Assembly (NCBI RefSeq): GCF_004135365.1
Contig: NZ_CP035492.1
Span: 620,001 to 684,000 of the forward strand
Length of the DNA stretch: 64,000 nt
Direction of reading: 5' to 3'
From: Paenibacillus protaetiae
GTDB taxonomy: Bacteria; Bacillota; Bacilli; Paenibacillales; Paenibacillaceae
Shown here: positions 8,787 to 20,587 of the stretch, piece by piece
Position numbering within the stretch: the first letter of the stretch is position 1
How the letters are laid out: each line of letters starts with the position of its first letter
Made by a program: the position numbers and the translations under genes
Notes under the pieces: generated by a model
The model's input: the letters and a program-made list of their open reading frames with translations, nothing else
Told to the model about the DNA's origin: nothing
Database searches by the model: none

Positions 8787-8972
8787 GATACATGGCAGTA
8801 CCTTTAACTCAGTCCCGTGAGGCTGGCAAGGTAGCGTGAATAACTTTTGTACCGGGCAATGGATAGTGCAGCCGGGGTAAGCCGTCTCTCGAGGCAGAGC
8901 GCGGATGCCCTTGGCTGTCCGTGCGCCTGTGTGCAATGACACACTCCTTGCGTTAAGCAAGGAGTTTTTTTG
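8787..8972 (+). ncRNA. PyrR-binding attenuator leader
   Basis: A PyrR-binding hairpin is visible at 8800-8832: ACCTTTAACTCAGTCC... with the loop-proximal consensus CCGTGAGGCTGGCAAGGT. Antiterminator sequence follows, then the terminator at 8943-8971. With UMP bound, PyrR stabilises the binding hairpin, which frees the terminator and shuts the operon. Only this one copy is seen; Bacillus subtilis has three, in the leader, between pyrR and pyrP, and between pyrP and pyrB. Confidence 0.9.
8943..8971 (+). terminator. PyrR attenuator terminator
   Basis: ACTCCTTGC (8943-8951) and GCAAGGAGT (8957-8965) form a perfect stem with a GTTAA loop, followed by a run of seven T. Confidence 0.95.
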
Positions 8973-8979
8973 TGCCTAA

Positions 8980-10519
<1,540 letters not shown>

Positions 10520-10561
10520 AACATCTAAGCAAATCGAATAAAACCGGAGGGTGAACAAACA

Positions 10562-11845
10562 ATGTCATTATGGATTATAGGCGGCAACGTATGGAACGAA
10601 GCCTCTGGCCAATTGGAGAAAAAAAATATCCGAATCGAAGGAACGGCAATCGCAGAAATCATGGACGGTTCGGTAACACCGGACACCGGCTCCGCTGAAG
10701 TGATTGACGCAGCCGGCAAGCTGGTATCGGCTGGTTTCATCGATATGCACGTGCATCTTCGTGATCCGGGATTTGAACATAAAGAAGATATCGAAACAGG
10801 AACGAAATCGGCGGCAAAAGGCGGCTTTACGACAATCGCTTGCATGCCGAATACACGTCCGGTGACGGACACGCCGGAAACGGTCGAATATATTTTGAAC
10901 AAAACGGCGGAGGTGGGCTCCGTGAAGGTGCTGCCTTACGCCGCCATTACGAAAAACGAGCTGGGCCGCGAGCTGACCGACTTCGCCGCGCTTAAAGCAG
11001 CCGGAGCTATCGGCTTTACGGATGACGGCGTTGGCGTCCAAAGCGCGCAAATGATGAAGGATGCGATGGCGCTTGCCAAATCGCTGGACATGCCGGTAAT
11101 CGCGCATTGCGAAGACAACACGCTGGTTGAAGGCTTGTACGTGTCGGAAGGCGAATTTGCCCGCAAAAACGGCATCAAAGGCATTCCGAACGAATCGGAA
11201 GCCATTCATGTCGGCCGCGACGTTCTGCTTGCGGAATCGACAGGCGCGCATTACCATGTGTGCCATGTGAGCACGGAGCAGTCGGTCCGCCTGATCCGCC
11301 TTGCTAAGAGCGTCGGCGTGCAAGTAACTGCAGAAGTGTGCCCGCACCATCTGGTATTGTCCGATGAAGACATTCCGGGCATGGATCCGAACTGGAAGAT
11401 GAACCCGCCGCTCCGTACGCCTCGTGACGTACAGGCGGTCATCGAAGGGCTGGAAGACGGCACGATTGACATCATCGTAACCGACCATGCGCCGCATGCT
11501 GCGGAAGAAAAAGCAAAAGGCATGCAGCTTGCGCCGTTTGGCATCGTTGGTTTTGAAACGGCGTTTCCGCTGTTGTATACAAAATTTGTGCGCACGGGCA
11601 AATGGTCGCTCGGCTTCCTGCTGCAGCGCATGACCAGCGACCCTGCAAGGGTGTTCCGTCTTGCGGAAGGCCGTCTTGAAGCAGGCGCTCCGGCGGATAT
11701 TACGATCGTTGATTTGGACAACGAGCGTGCAGTCGATCCGGCAACCTTTGCTTCCAAAAGCAATAATACGCCATTTGGCGGCTGGAAGCTGTACGGCTGG
11801 CCGGTAGCGACCGTGGTGAACGGCGCCGTTGTTTGGGCAGAATAA
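10562..11845 (+). CDS. pyrC: Dihydroorotase
   Basis: This 427-residue amidohydrolase cyclises carbamoyl-aspartate to dihydroorotate. The zinc ligands are visible in DMHVHLRDPG (HxH), HCED and the later TDHAPH motif, and the CPHHL block binds metal as well. It belongs to the long type I class usual in Gram-positives. GGAGGGTG precedes the ATG, and it lies 42 bases after pyrB and 39 bases before carA, in the operon. Confidence 0.96.
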   Translation: MSLWIIGGNVWNEASGQLEKKNIRIEGTAIAEIMDGSVTPDTGSAEVIDAAGKLVSAGFIDMHVHLRDPGFEHKEDIETGTKSAAKGGFTTIACMPNTRPVTDTPETVEYILNKTAEVGSVKVLPYAAITKNELGRELTDFAALKAAGAIGFTDDGVGVQSAQMMKDAMALAKSLDMPVIAHCEDNTLVEGLYVSEGEFARKNGIKGIPNESEAIHVGRDVLLAESTGAHYHVCHVSTEQSVRLIRLAKSVGVQVTAEVCPHHLVLSDEDIPGMDPNWKMNPPLRTPRDVQAVIEGLEDGTIDIIVTDHAPHAAEEKAKGMQLAPFGIVGFETAFPLLYTKFVRTGKWSLGFLLQRMTSDPARVFRLAEGRLEAGAPADITIVDLDNERAVDPATFASKSNNTPFGGWKLYGWPVATVVNGAVVWAE

Positions 11846-11884
11846 GCAATAGAACAGAACATGCACACCTGAGGAGTGATACGG

Positions 11885-13029
11885 ATGGAAGCAAGATTAT
11901 TGTTGGAGGACGGCACGTTGTTTACGGGTCTCTCGTTTGGAGCGGAAACCGAAACGATGGGCGAAGTCGTTTTTAATACAGGCATTACCGGTTATCAAGA
12001 AGTAATTTCGGACCCGTCTTACTGCGGGCAAATCGTTACGATGACTTATCCGCTGGTTGGCAACTACGGCATCGCGCGCGACGATTTCGAATCGATTCGT
12101 CCTTATATTCACGGTTTTGTTGTTCGCCGCCACGAACCGGTGCCAAGCAACTGGCGCGCCCAATACACGCTGGACCGCCTGCTGAAGGAATACGGCATTC
12201 CGGGCATCAGCGATATCGACACACGCATGCTGACTCGCAAGCTGCGCCATTTTGGCACGATGAAAGGCATTCTGACGACGGGCAAAGAACGGATCGAAGA
12301 GCTGCAGGAACGCCTGTCGCTGACGACGCTGATGACCGATCAAGTTGCCCGCACCTCGACCAAATCGGCTTTCTCGAGCCCAGGCGAAGGCGAGCGTATC
12401 GTGCTTGTCGACTTCGGCGCAAAAAGCGGCATTCTGCGCGAGCTGACGAAACGTGGCTGCGACGTTGTCGTTGTGCCTCATGACACAACGGCGGACGAAA
12501 TCCGCCGCCTGGCTCCGGACGGCATTCAATTGTCCAACGGCCCTGGCGACCCGAAAGACGTTCCTTACGCGGTCAAAATGATTTCCGAGCTGCTCGGCGA
12601 ATTCCCGATCTTCGGCATTTGCCTTGGCCACCAGCTGTTTGCCCTTGCTTGCGGCGCAGATACGTCCAAGCTGAAATTCGGCCATCGGGCGGAAACCATC
12701 CGGTCAAAGAACTGGAAAGCGGCCGCTGCTACATTACATCGCAAAACCATGGCTACACGGTGCTTGACGAATCCGTGGCCAACACAGACCTGATTGTTAC
12801 GCATATCAATAACAACGATAAAACCATCGAAGGTTTGAAGCATAAGCAATATCCGGCTTTCTCGGTGCAGTATCACCCGGAAGCGGCGCCTGGCCCGTTT
12901 GATTCCAGCTACCTATTCGATCAATTCCTGGATATGATCCGCGAACATAAAAGCCAAAACCCACAAAAGCCTCGTCAAGCTATACTTGCGGAGACGTTGA
13001 AAGGAGAGCTTCTGTATGCCCAAAAATAA
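11885..13029 (+). pseudogene. carA: Carbamoyl-phosphate synthase small subunit, frameshifted as read
   Basis: CarA is the glutaminase subunit that feeds ammonia to CarB. The first frame runs from ATG 11885 (GAGGAG ribosome binding site) through the glutaminase nucleophile block [14 protein letters not shown], then goes wrong after KLKFGH. The correct continuation ([20 protein letters not shown], the histidine/glutamate pair in YHPEAAPGP) resumes in the next frame and ends at 13029. Restoring one G in GGG at 12687-12689 (CATCGGGCGG to CATCGGGGCGG) gives a continuous, normal-length CarA. No codon is otherwise lost, and the end overlaps carB by 14 bases. Either a sequence error or a fresh mutation that would remove the glutamine-dependent activity. 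Confidence 0.9.
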
Positions 13030-16000
13030 AGAGCTGAAAAAAATTCTCGTTATCGGTTCCGGCCCGATCGTTATCGGCCAAGCGGCCGAGTTTGACTACG
13101 CCGGCACACAAGCTTGCCAAGCGTTAAAAGAAGAAGGTTATGAAGTTGTTCTGATTAACAGCAACCCGGCTACGATTATGACCGACACGAACATGGCCGA
13201 CAAAGTGTATATCGAGCCGATTACCCTTGAGTTTGTAACGCAAATTATCCGTCAGGAGCGTCCTGACGGCCTGCTGCCGACACTGGGCGGCCAAACCGGC
13301 CTGAACATGGCCGTTGAGCTTGCGAAAGCGGGCGTGCTGGAGCGCGAAGGCGTGAAGCTGCTTGGTACGCAGCTGTCGTCCATCGAGCAGGCGGAAGACC
13401 GCGACCTGTTCCGCGACCTGATGCGCCGCCTGGATCAGCCGGTGCCGGAAAGCACCATTGTAACAACGGTGGAAGAAGCGGTAGCTTTTGCTAACGAAAT
13501 CGGCTATCCGATCATCGTTCGTCCGGCTTACACGCTGGGCGGCACTGGCGGCGGCATTTGCGCGAACGAAGAAGAGCTGCTGGAGACGGTTGCTTCCGGT
13601 ATCCGCTACAGCCCGATCAATCAATGCTTGATCGAGAAATCGATCGCCGGCATGAAGGAAGTTGAATATGAAGTAATGCGCGACGCCAACGATAACTGTA
13701 TCGTGGTGTGCAATATGGAAAACTTCGACCCGGTTGGCGTTCATACCGGCGACAGTATCGTCGTAGCGCCAAGCCAAACGTTGTCCGACCGCGAATATCA
13801 AATGCTTCGCTCGGCATCGCTCAAAATTATCCGCGCGCTGAATATCGAAGGCGGCTGCAACGTGCAGTATGCGCTTGATCCGTTCAGCTTCCAATATTAT
13901 GTCATCGAAGTAAATCCGCGCGTAAGCCGCTCCTCTGCGCTTGCATCCAAAGCAACCGGTTATCCGATTGCGAAGATGGCGGCCAAAATCGCAGTTGGCT
14001 ACACGCTGGACGAACTCGTTAACCCGGTTACAGGCCAAACGTATGCATGCTTCGAGCCTACGCTCGACTACATCGTATCGAAAATCCCGCGTTGGCCGTT
14101 CGATAAGTTCGTGAACGCCAACCGCAAGCTGGGCACGCAAATGAAAGCAACCGGCGAAGTTATGGCGATTGGCCGCACGTTCGAGGAATCGATCCATAAA
14201 GCAGTTCGCTCGCTGGAAATCGGCGTTCACCGCCTGCATTTGAAAGAAGCGCACAAGCTGGATGACGAAACGCTGCGCACCCGCCTGGTGAAGCCGGACG
14301 ACGAGCGTATGTTCCTGATCGCAGAAGCGTTCCGCCGCGGCTACACGCTGCAAGAGATTCAAGACCTGACAAAGGTTGACTGGTGGTTCCTGGATAAAAT
14401 CGAAGGCATCGTAGCGTTTGAAGATAAAATCCGCAAAGAAACGGCGTTGTCGAAAGAAACGCTGTATGCGGCAAAACGGAAAGGCTTCTCGGACCGTTCC
14501 ATTGCGGAACTGCGCCGCGAAGGCAATCCGAAAGGCAGCAATACGGACGAGCATGAAGTGCGCGCGACGCGTCTTGAACTCGGCATCAAGCCGGTTTACA
14601 AAATGGTTGACACATGTGCTGCCGAGTTTGAAGCAACAACGCCTTACTACTACTCGACTTATGAAGTCGAAAACGAAGTAACCGAAACTAACAAGCAAAA
14701 AGTGCTTGTGCTTGGTTCCGGCCCGATTCGGATCGGCCAAGGCATCGAGTTCGACTATTCGACTGTGCATGCGGTTTGGGCGATTCAAAAAGCGGGTTAC
14801 GAAGCGGTGATTATTAACAACAACCCGGAAACCGTATCGACGGACTTCAGCACGTCCGACCGCCTGTACTTCGAGCCGCTTTTCTTCGAAGATGTAATGA
14901 ACGTCATCGAGCAGGAGAAACCAATCGGCGTTATCGTTCAGTTCGGCGGCCAAACGGCGATCAACCTGGCTGCGCCGCTGGTCAAAGCCGGCGTTCGCAT
15001 CCTCGGTTCGAGCCTGGAAAGCATCGACGCTGCGGAAGACCGCAAAAAATTCGAAGCGCTGCTTCGCAAGCTTGACATCGCTCAGCCGCAAGGCAGCACG
15101 GTAACAAGCGTTGACGAAGCGGTTGAAACGGCGCAAAGCCTTGGCTATCCGGTACTGGTGCGTCCTTCGTACGTCCTTGGCGGACGCGCGATGGAAATTG
15201 TATACTCCGATCAAGAGCTGCTGAGCTACATGGAAGTAGCGGTTAAAATCAATCCGGAGCATCCGGTCCTGATCGACCGTTACATGCTGGGCAAAGAAGC
15301 TGAAGTTGACGCGATTTGCGACGGCGAAACGGTTCTTATCCCAGGCATCATGGAGCATGTGGAACGCGCAGGCGTTCACTCCGGCGACTCGATCGCGGTA
15401 TATCCGCCGCAATCGCTGTCGGAGGACATCAAAGCGCAAATCGTCGACATCACGGTTAAAATCGCAAAAGAGCTGAAAGTTATCGGCCTTGTGAATATCC
15501 AGTTCGTTATTCATAACGATAACGTATATGTTATCGAAGTGAACCCGCGTTCGTCCCGTACAGTTCCGTTCCTGAGCAAAGTAACGAATCTGCCGATGGC
15601 GAACCTGGCAACCAAAGCGATTATGGGCACGAAGCTTGCCGATCTTGGCTATGAAGACGGCCTGTGGCCGGAAGATGACTTCGTATCGGTGAAAGTGCCG
15701 GTATTCTCCTTCGCGAAGCTGCGCCGCGTTGACCCGACGCTGACGCCGGAAATGAAATCGACGGGCGAAGTAATGGGCCGCGATCAGCAATATGCCAAAG
15801 CACTGTATAAAGGGCTTGTAGGCGCAGGCATGAAAATTCCGCAGCAAGGCGCAATTATTGCGACTGTAGCTGACAAGGATAAAGAAGAAGCGACGGAACT
15901 GCTCCGCGGATTCTACCAGCTCGGCTACAAAATTCTCGCAACCGGCGGCACGGCAACAGCTCTTGAAGCGGCCGGCATTAAAGTCGAACGCGTCAACAAG

Positions 16001-16234
16001 CTGAGCGAAGGTTCGCCTAACATTCTGGACATGATCCGTGAAGGCAAAGCGCATTTTGTAGTGAACACGCTCACCAAAGGCAAAACGCCGGAGCGCGACG
16101 GCTTCCGTATTCGCCGCGAAGCGGTTGAGAACGGCGTCGTGTGCATGACCTCGCTGGATACGGTCCGCGCACTGCTTCGGATGATTGAGACGATTAACTT
16201 CGCGTCCCGTCCGATGCCGGTTTTGCAAAAATAA
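13016..16234 (+). CDS. carB: Carbamoyl-phosphate synthase large subunit
   Basis: The 1072-residue protein has two homologous ATP-grasp synthetase halves: the first begins [23 protein letters not shown], the second [21 protein letters not shown] near residue 560. A methylglyoxal-synthase-like allosteric domain forms the last 130 residues ([19 protein letters not shown]). It makes carbamoyl phosphate from bicarbonate, ammonia and two ATP. The start overlaps the end of carA, and GGAGAG precedes the ATG. No fault seen. No pyrK or pyrD follows. Confidence 0.97.
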   Translation: MPKNKELKKILVIGSGPIVIGQAAEFDYAGTQACQALKEEGYEVVLINSNPATIMTDTNMADKVYIEPITLEFVTQIIRQERPDGLLPTLGGQTGLNMAVELAKAGVLEREGVKLLGTQLSSIEQAEDRDLFRDLMRRLDQPVPESTIVTTVEEAVAFANEIGYPIIVRPAYTLGGTGGGICANEEELLETVASGIRYSPINQCLIEKSIAGMKEVEYEVMRDANDNCIVVCNMENFDPVGVHTGDSIVVAPSQTLSDREYQMLRSASLKIIRALNIEGGCNVQYALDPFSFQYYVIEVNPRVSRSSALASKATGYPIAKMAAKIAVGYTLDELVNPVTGQTYACFEPTLDYIVSKIPRWPFDKFVNANRKLGTQMKATGEVMAIGRTFEESIHKAVRSLEIGVHRLHLKEAHKLDDETLRTRLVKPDDERMFLIAEAFRRGYTLQEIQDLTKVDWWFLDKIEGIVAFEDKIRKETALSKETLYAAKRKGFSDRSIAELRREGNPKGSNTDEHEVRATRLELGIKPVYKMVDTCAAEFEATTPYYYSTYEVENEVTETNKQKVLVLGSGPIRIGQGIEFDYSTVHAVWAIQKAGYEAVIINNNPETVSTDFSTSDRLYFEPLFFEDVMNVIEQEKPIGVIVQFGGQTAINLAAPLVKAGVRILGSSLESIDAAEDRKKFEALLRKLDIAQPQGSTVTSVDEAVETAQSLGYPVLVRPSYVLGGRAMEIVYSDQELLSYMEVAVKINPEHPVLIDRYMLGKEAEVDAICDGETVLIPGIMEHVERAGVHSGDSIAVYPPQSLSEDIKAQIVDITVKIAKELKVIGLVNIQFVIHNDNVYVIEVNPRSSRTVPFLSKVTNLPMANLATKAIMGTKLADLGYEDGLWPEDDFVSVKVPVFSFAKLRRVDPTLTPEMKSTGEVMGRDQQYAKALYKGLVGAGMKIPQQGAIIATVADKDKEEATELLRGFYQLGYKILATGGTATALEAAGIKVERVNKLSEGSPNILDMIREGKAHFVVNTLTKGKTPERDGFRIRREAVENGVVCMTSLDTVRALLRMIETINFASRPMPVLQK

Positions 16235-16334
16235 ATGATTGAGCACGGTCAAACGATTCGTTCCCGGTACAGCGCCTTAGCGGCGCTTGCCGGTGGACGG
16301 CGGTTGGCCGTTTATTATGAGAGGAGCGGGAGCA

Positions 16335-17066
16335 ATGTTAACCAAAGATCAGGCAGCCGGCCGGATTATGGTCGCTTTGGATTATCCGGATGCGGGTTCC
16401 GCGGACAAGCTGCTGCGCGAGCTGGAAGGCATCCCTTGTTATATGAAGGTTGGCATGCAGCTGTTTTACGCCGCTGGCCCTTCTTTTGTGGACAGCTTGA
16501 AACGGCAGGGCTACCGGGTTTTCCTCGATGTGAAAATGCATGATATTCCGAATACCGTCAAAGGCGGCGCGAACAGCATTACAAAGCTGGGCGTCGATAT
16601 GTTTAACGTTCATGCCGCAGGCGGGTCGGCGATGATGAAGGCGGCGCTTGAAGGCGTGGAGGCTGCTGTTGCAGGCGGCGCCGAACGCCCTGCGGTTATC
16701 GCCGTAACCCAGCTGACCAGCACAAGCCAGGAAGTGCTGAACGGCGAGATCGGCATCGCAGGAACGGTGGAGCAAGCGGTGCTCCGCTATGCCAAACTTG
16801 CCCAAGAGGCCGGGCTTCATGGCGTAGTGGCTTCGCCAATTGAGGTCGAAGCCATTAAAGCGGCGTGCGGCGCTTCGTTCCAGACAGTGACGCCGGGCAT
16901 TCGCCCAAGCTGGGCAGCCGTTAATGACCAGTCGCGCATTATGACGCCAAGCGATGCACTGGCGCAAGGTACGGACTATATGGTAATTGGCCGTCCGATT
17001 ACGGCAGCACCGTCGCCAAGAGAAGCGCTTGAAAAGATCATTGAGGAGATGACTACGCATGAGTAA
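16335..17066 (+). CDS. pyrF: Orotidine-5'-phosphate decarboxylase
   Basis: PyrF decarboxylates OMP to UMP, the last step of the pathway. The catalytic block [11 protein letters not shown] is present near the expected position, with the substrate phosphate motif near GRPITAA. ATG 16335 is preceded by AGGAG at 16322-16326 and gives 243 residues; a TTG 48 bases upstream is open but lacks a ribosome binding site. The gene overlaps pyrE by eight bases. Confidence 0.95.
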   Translation: MLTKDQAAGRIMVALDYPDAGSADKLLRELEGIPCYMKVGMQLFYAAGPSFVDSLKRQGYRVFLDVKMHDIPNTVKGGANSITKLGVDMFNVHAAGGSAMMKAALEGVEAAVAGGAERPAVIAVTQLTSTSQEVLNGEIGIAGTVEQAVLRYAKLAQEAGLHGVVASPIEVEAIKAACGASFQTVTPGIRPSWAAVNDQSRIMTPSDALAQGTDYMVIGRPITAAPSPREALEKIIEEMTTHE

Positions 17067-17706
17067 CGTAACATTACAAGAACTTCCGCAGCTGATTGCA
17101 TCCAAGCTGCTTGAGATCGGAGCGGTAGCGCTTCGCCCGAACGAACCGTTTACCTGGACCTCCGGTTTAAAATCGCCGATTTATTGCGATAACCGCCTGA
17201 CGATGGCTTATCCAGAAATTCGCGATGCGATTGCCGAAGGGTTCGCGGCGGTTATCCGCGAGCGTTACCCGGACGCCGAAGTGATTGCCGGAACGGCAAC
17301 GGCGGGCATTCCGCATGCGGCATGGGTAGCGCAAAAGCTGAATTTGCCGATGGCTTACATCCGCGACAAAGCAAAAGGCCACGGCAAGCAAAACCAAATT
17401 GAAGGCCGTATCGCACCCGGCCAAAAGGTCGTTGTGATCGAGGACCTGATCTCGACAGGCGGAAGCTCGCTGAAAGCCGCTTTGGCCGTTCGCGAAGCCG
17501 GTGCGGAAGTAAGCGCCGTCCTGGCGATTTTCTCGTATCAGTTTACCCAAGCGGTCAATGCGTTTGCAGAAGCGGATATGCCGCTTGAGACGTTGTCCAA
17601 CTACACGGAACTGATCCAGGCGGCTGTTAAAGCAGGCGCCGTCGCGGAAGCAGACGTGGCCGCTTTGCAAAGCTGGAGAGAAGACCCGCAATCGTACGGC
17701 AAATAA
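17059..17706 (+). CDS. pyrE: Orotate phosphoribosyltransferase
   Basis: PyrE joins orotate and PRPP to give OMP. The PRPP-binding motif [17 protein letters not shown] and the [16 protein letters not shown] segment mark the family. The length of 215 residues is normal. GAGGAG lies eight bases before the ATG. It is the last gene of the operon and is followed by a terminator. Confidence 0.96.
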   Translation: MSNVTLQELPQLIASKLLEIGAVALRPNEPFTWTSGLKSPIYCDNRLTMAYPEIRDAIAEGFAAVIRERYPDAEVIAGTATAGIPHAAWVAQKLNLPMAYIRDKAKGHGKQNQIEGRIAPGQKVVVIEDLISTGGSSLKAALAVREAGAEVSAVLAIFSYQFTQAVNAFAEADMPLETLSNYTELIQAAVKAGAVAEADVAALQSWREDPQSYGK

Positions 17707-17728
17707 CCTGAGCCTCGCAAATAACGAT

Positions 17729-17767
17729 AAGCGCATCATGCAGCTTCTGGCATGGTGCGCTTTTTTG
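17729..17767 (+). terminator. pyr operon terminator
   Basis: AAGCGCATCATGC (17729-17741) pairs with GCATGGTGCGCTT with one wobble, followed by TTTTTT. Confidence 0.85.
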
Positions 17768-17801
17768 TGCAAAATTTATTGGATTTTGTCGAAAATCCAT
17801 G

Positions 17802-17827
17802 TAGAGAACCCGCTCGTATACCGATAT
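17802..17827 (+). promoter_or_regulatory. Probable SigD (flagellar sigma factor) promoter
   Basis: TAGA at 17802-17805 and ACCGATAT at 17820-17827 are separated by 14 bases. The SigD consensus is TAAA, about 15 bases, GCCGATAT, so this is a one-mismatch -10 with a near -35, ahead of a chemoreceptor gene, the class SigD normally controls. Confidence 0.55.
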
Positions 17828-17876
17828 ATAGGGTACAACCTAAGTGAAAACCATGTGCAGGAGAGGCGGGCTATAT

Positions 17877-19601
17877 TTGTTTAGAATGAGTTTGAGATGG
17901 TGGCTGAGTTTGCTGGTAGGAATTCCGATTGTAATGTATGCATTTTCAAGCTTTTATTTGCTGAGCGTGCAATCAGACAATGTGAACAAAATGAAGACCA
18001 GTATATATGACATCTCCTATCAGGTCGATACGTTAGTATTAAACGCAGACCGTGATATGTATCAGGCGCTTGTTGCGTATTCCAACCTGGCAGCCGGGCA
18101 GTTTAACGGCAGCTCCAAAGAGCAGGAATTAAAAAATTTGAACGACAACCTGAAGGAAACGGAAGACCGCATGATGGGGGTCACTCAAATTGTAAACACG
18201 CAGCAGCTGCTGGATATGAAAGCGGAGAACGGCAAAAAGGTGAGCGAGCTGCTTGCCGATTTTAACGAGCAGTATAATGCGTGGTCCGATATGATTCAAA
18301 AAACGGTTCAAACCGGCCGCTTCGAAATAAGCGCCGACATGAAGCAAAAATTTGAAGCTGGCCGCGCATCGCTTGATGCGCTTGGCAATATGACGGACAA
18401 TTACGCAGATTCGCAAATTAACGATATCCAGGGCAATGTCGATACGACTGAAAAATCGATTTATGTTTCAATCGTAGTGATATCGGTGGTACTGATCGGA
18501 TTGGCTATTGCTGTGCTGGTTCCGATATTAAGGACGATTCGTAAGGTGGTCATGAAGACGGTCCGGTTGGCGGATGGAGATTTGACTGTTGAAGCGGACA
18601 GCAAGTACCGCCGCAACGAGCTTGGCGATATGGCCAAGGCGCTGGACCGGATGATCAGCTCTATACGCGGGCTTGTTGGCGGCATTGCAGCAACCGCGGA
18701 AGTCGTGTCGCAATCCGCGTCCCAGATGCAAACCGCATCGCATAAGTCTGCCGAAGGCGCGGAGCATATTGCGGCCAGCGCTAAAGAAGTATCGCAAGGC
18801 TCGCGCGTACAGGCGAATGCAGCCGGCGAAACCGCAAAAGCGATTGAAGAGATGACGGTTGGCATCGGGCGGATTGCCGAAAACACGCTTTCGATTGCAG
18901 ACCATTCGACACTTACATCGGAGCAGGTAGAAGAAAGCCATACCGCGGTTATGAATATTTCGGTGCAGATGGGCCGTGTACGGGAAGAAATCGATCAGCT
19001 GACGCAAATTATTCAATCGCTGGAGCTTCGCTCCGAGCAAATTGCCGCCATTGCGGAAAGTATTACGGCATTTGCCAACCAGACGAATATTTTGTCCCTT
19101 AACGCTTCCATTGAAGCAGCCAGAGCCGGCGAGCATGGCAAAGGGTTTGCTGTAGTAGCGGAAGAAATCCGGAAGCTGGCTTCCAGTTCGCTTCAATCCG
19201 TGGACGGCATCGGGGAACTTGTAAGCGAAACGAAACAGGAGATCAGCCAGGTGTCGGGTTCGATGGACCGGACATCGGCCGCATTCCAGCAAGGCAGCGT
19301 GCTTGTCCAGGACTTGCGGTCAAGGCTTGACGCCATCGTCCAATCCATGCAGCTTATGACGGAACAGCTGCAGGAGAACTCGGCGATAACCGAGCAAATG
19401 TCGGCCAGCTCGGAGGAAGTAAGTGCAGCTATGGAGCAGTCGGCTTCCGCCGGCGTAAGCAATTTGGCATTGACTGAACAGGTAACGCACGAAACGGACG
19501 AGCAGATTAAGCTGCTTGAACGCATTTCGGAAGGAAGCAGCCGTCTGAACGAAGTCGTTGCAGAGCTGACTGAACAGCTTAACCAATTTAAATTGAAATA
19601 A
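17877..19601 (+). CDS. Methyl-accepting chemotaxis protein
   Basis: This is a membrane chemoreceptor. A first membrane helix near the N-terminus ([18 protein letters not shown]) and a second near residues 198-220 ([19 protein letters not shown]) bracket an extracytoplasmic helical sensor of about 165 residues. A HAMP linker follows, then the long coiled-coil signalling domain with the conserved tip ([17 protein letters not shown], about residue 410) that binds CheW and CheA. The ligand is unknown. TTG 17877 fits GGAGAGG at 17860-17866 and the SigD-like promoter; ATG 17886 and GTG 17844 are alternatives. Confidence 0.9.
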   Translation: MFRMSLRWWLSLLVGIPIVMYAFSSFYLLSVQSDNVNKMKTSIYDISYQVDTLVLNADRDMYQALVAYSNLAAGQFNGSSKEQELKNLNDNLKETEDRMMGVTQIVNTQQLLDMKAENGKKVSELLADFNEQYNAWSDMIQKTVQTGRFEISADMKQKFEAGRASLDALGNMTDNYADSQINDIQGNVDTTEKSIYVSIVVISVVLIGLAIAVLVPILRTIRKVVMKTVRLADGDLTVEADSKYRRNELGDMAKALDRMISSIRGLVGGIAATAEVVSQSASQMQTASHKSAEGAEHIAASAKEVSQGSRVQANAAGETAKAIEEMTVGIGRIAENTLSIADHSTLTSEQVEESHTAVMNISVQMGRVREEIDQLTQIIQSLELRSEQIAAIAESITAFANQTNILSLNASIEAARAGEHGKGFAVVAEEIRKLASSSLQSVDGIGELVSETKQEISQVSGSMDRTSAAFQQGSVLVQDLRSRLDAIVQSMQLMTEQLQENSAITEQMSASSEEVSAAMEQSASAGVSNLALTEQVTHETDEQIKLLERISEGSSRLNEVVAELTEQLNQFKLK

Positions 19602-19612
19602 AACGGTATTGT

Positions 19613-19649
19613 AAACCCCTGCCATCTTTACGGATGGCAGGGGTTTTTT
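19613..19649 (+). terminator. Terminator after the chemoreceptor gene
   Basis: AAACCCCTGCCATC and GATGGCAGGGGTTT form a perfect 14-base stem with a six-base loop, followed by T residues. Confidence 0.92.
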
Positions 19650-19708
19650 ATATGCCAAGAAAGAGGTTCACGGCAAATTATTTTTTTTCAAAAATATTGT
19701 AATTGTAC

Positions 19709-19734
19709 GTAACTTTTCCGGAACGTACCGCGTC
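19709..19734 (+). promoter_or_regulatory. ECF-sigma-type promoter of the ABC export cluster
   Basis: GTAACTTTT at 19709-19717 and CGTCTA at 19731-19736 with 17 bases between GTAAC and CGTC match the pattern of Bacillus extracytoplasmic-function sigma promoters (xGxAAC, 16-17 bases, CGTC). No ECF sigma gene is in the window. Inference from the consensus only. Confidence 0.5.
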
Positions 19735-19870
19735 TAGGGGATGTAGATGAGAATTATGAGATGGATGCTGTCACGGCAAGTGCATCGTATGCTTCCGAAT
19801 TCTTATCCAGTTGAACAATTGCGATAATTGGGGAACAGAGAGATTAGGGACGAAAGGAGAGGGACAAGGC

Positions 19871-20587
19871 GTGAAGTCACAGGCAGTTCTGAAGGAGGAG
19901 GGTAATGAAAGCGTTGACCGGCCGCTGCTGGAAGTTCGGGGCGTGGAGCGGACGTTCCAGGTCGGAGGCGCGCCGCTTCATGTGCTGAAGTCGATCCGTA
20001 TGGAGCTGCAGCCCAATCAGCTCGTTATGCTGCGCGGGCGTTCCGGCTCAGGCAAAACAACGCTTCTCAATTGCTTGGGCGGGCTGGATACGCCGTCCAA
20101 AGGCGAAATCTGGTTTAACGGACTGCCTTTTCACCGAATGAGCGATCACGAGCGAACGCTGGTGCGGCGGAATGAAATCGGCTTTATTTTTCAGGCCTAT
20201 GCACTTATGCCGCTGCTGTCCGCCCGTGAGAATGTCGAGCTGTCGATGCGGATGGCAGGTATCAAAAAATCGCTCTGGAAGGAGCGCGTGGAGTATTGCC
20301 TGTCGCTTGTCGGCCTGGAAAAGCGGATGCATCACCGTCCGTTTGAGCTTTCCGGCGGCGAGCAGCAGCGCGTGGCGATTGCGAAGGCCATTGCTCACCG
20401 GCCCAAAATGCTGCTTGCGGATGAACCTACAGCTGAGCTGGATTCCGCAATGTCAGCGCAAATTATGGCGGTCTTTCAAAATATTATTCGAACCGAACAA
20501 GTGACCATTTGCATGACTACACATGATCCTACAATTTTGGAGGTTGCCGACCATGTATACGAAATGGTGGACGGGAAGTTTTTATAA
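19871..20587 (+). CDS. MacB/LolD-type ABC transporter ATP-binding protein
   Basis: An ATP-hydrolysing subunit with Walker A GRSGSGKTT, Q-loop FIFQAYALMP, signature LSGGEQQRVA and Walker B MLLADEPTAELD, the pattern of the MacB/LolD/FtsE class that drives FtsX-type permeases. GTG 19871 is chosen because AGGAGAGGG precedes it; a TTG at 19811 is open but lies in the leader. It is the first gene of a tightly spaced operon, and its end overlaps the next gene by 35 bases. A second ATPase of the same class lies downstream at 24470. Confidence 0.88.
   Translation: MKSQAVLKEEGNESVDRPLLEVRGVERTFQVGGAPLHVLKSIRMELQPNQLVMLRGRSGSGKTTLLNCLGGLDTPSKGEIWFNGLPFHRMSDHERTLVRRNEIGFIFQAYALMPLLSARENVELSMRMAGIKKSLWKERVEYCLSLVGLEKRMHHRPFELSGGEQQRVAIAKAIAHRPKMLLADEPTAELDSAMSAQIMAVFQNIIRTEQVTICMTTHDPTILEVADHVYEMVDGKFL

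Noticed and set aside
12680-12710. Programmed frameshifting in carA
   Set aside because: There is no slippery heptamer with a stimulatory hairpin, carA is not known to use frameshifting, and the same single-G loss occurs in four unrelated genes.
13124-16252. A 1042-codon open frame on the minus strand opposite carB
   Set aside because: It mirrors the codon pattern of carB, has no ribosome binding site or recognisable domain, and similar long frames lie opposite ileS, pyrC and dapL. GC-rich third positions explain it.
16235-16334. Extended N-terminus of pyrF starting upstream
   Set aside because: The TTG at 16287 has no ribosome binding site; AGGAG is placed correctly only for ATG 16335.
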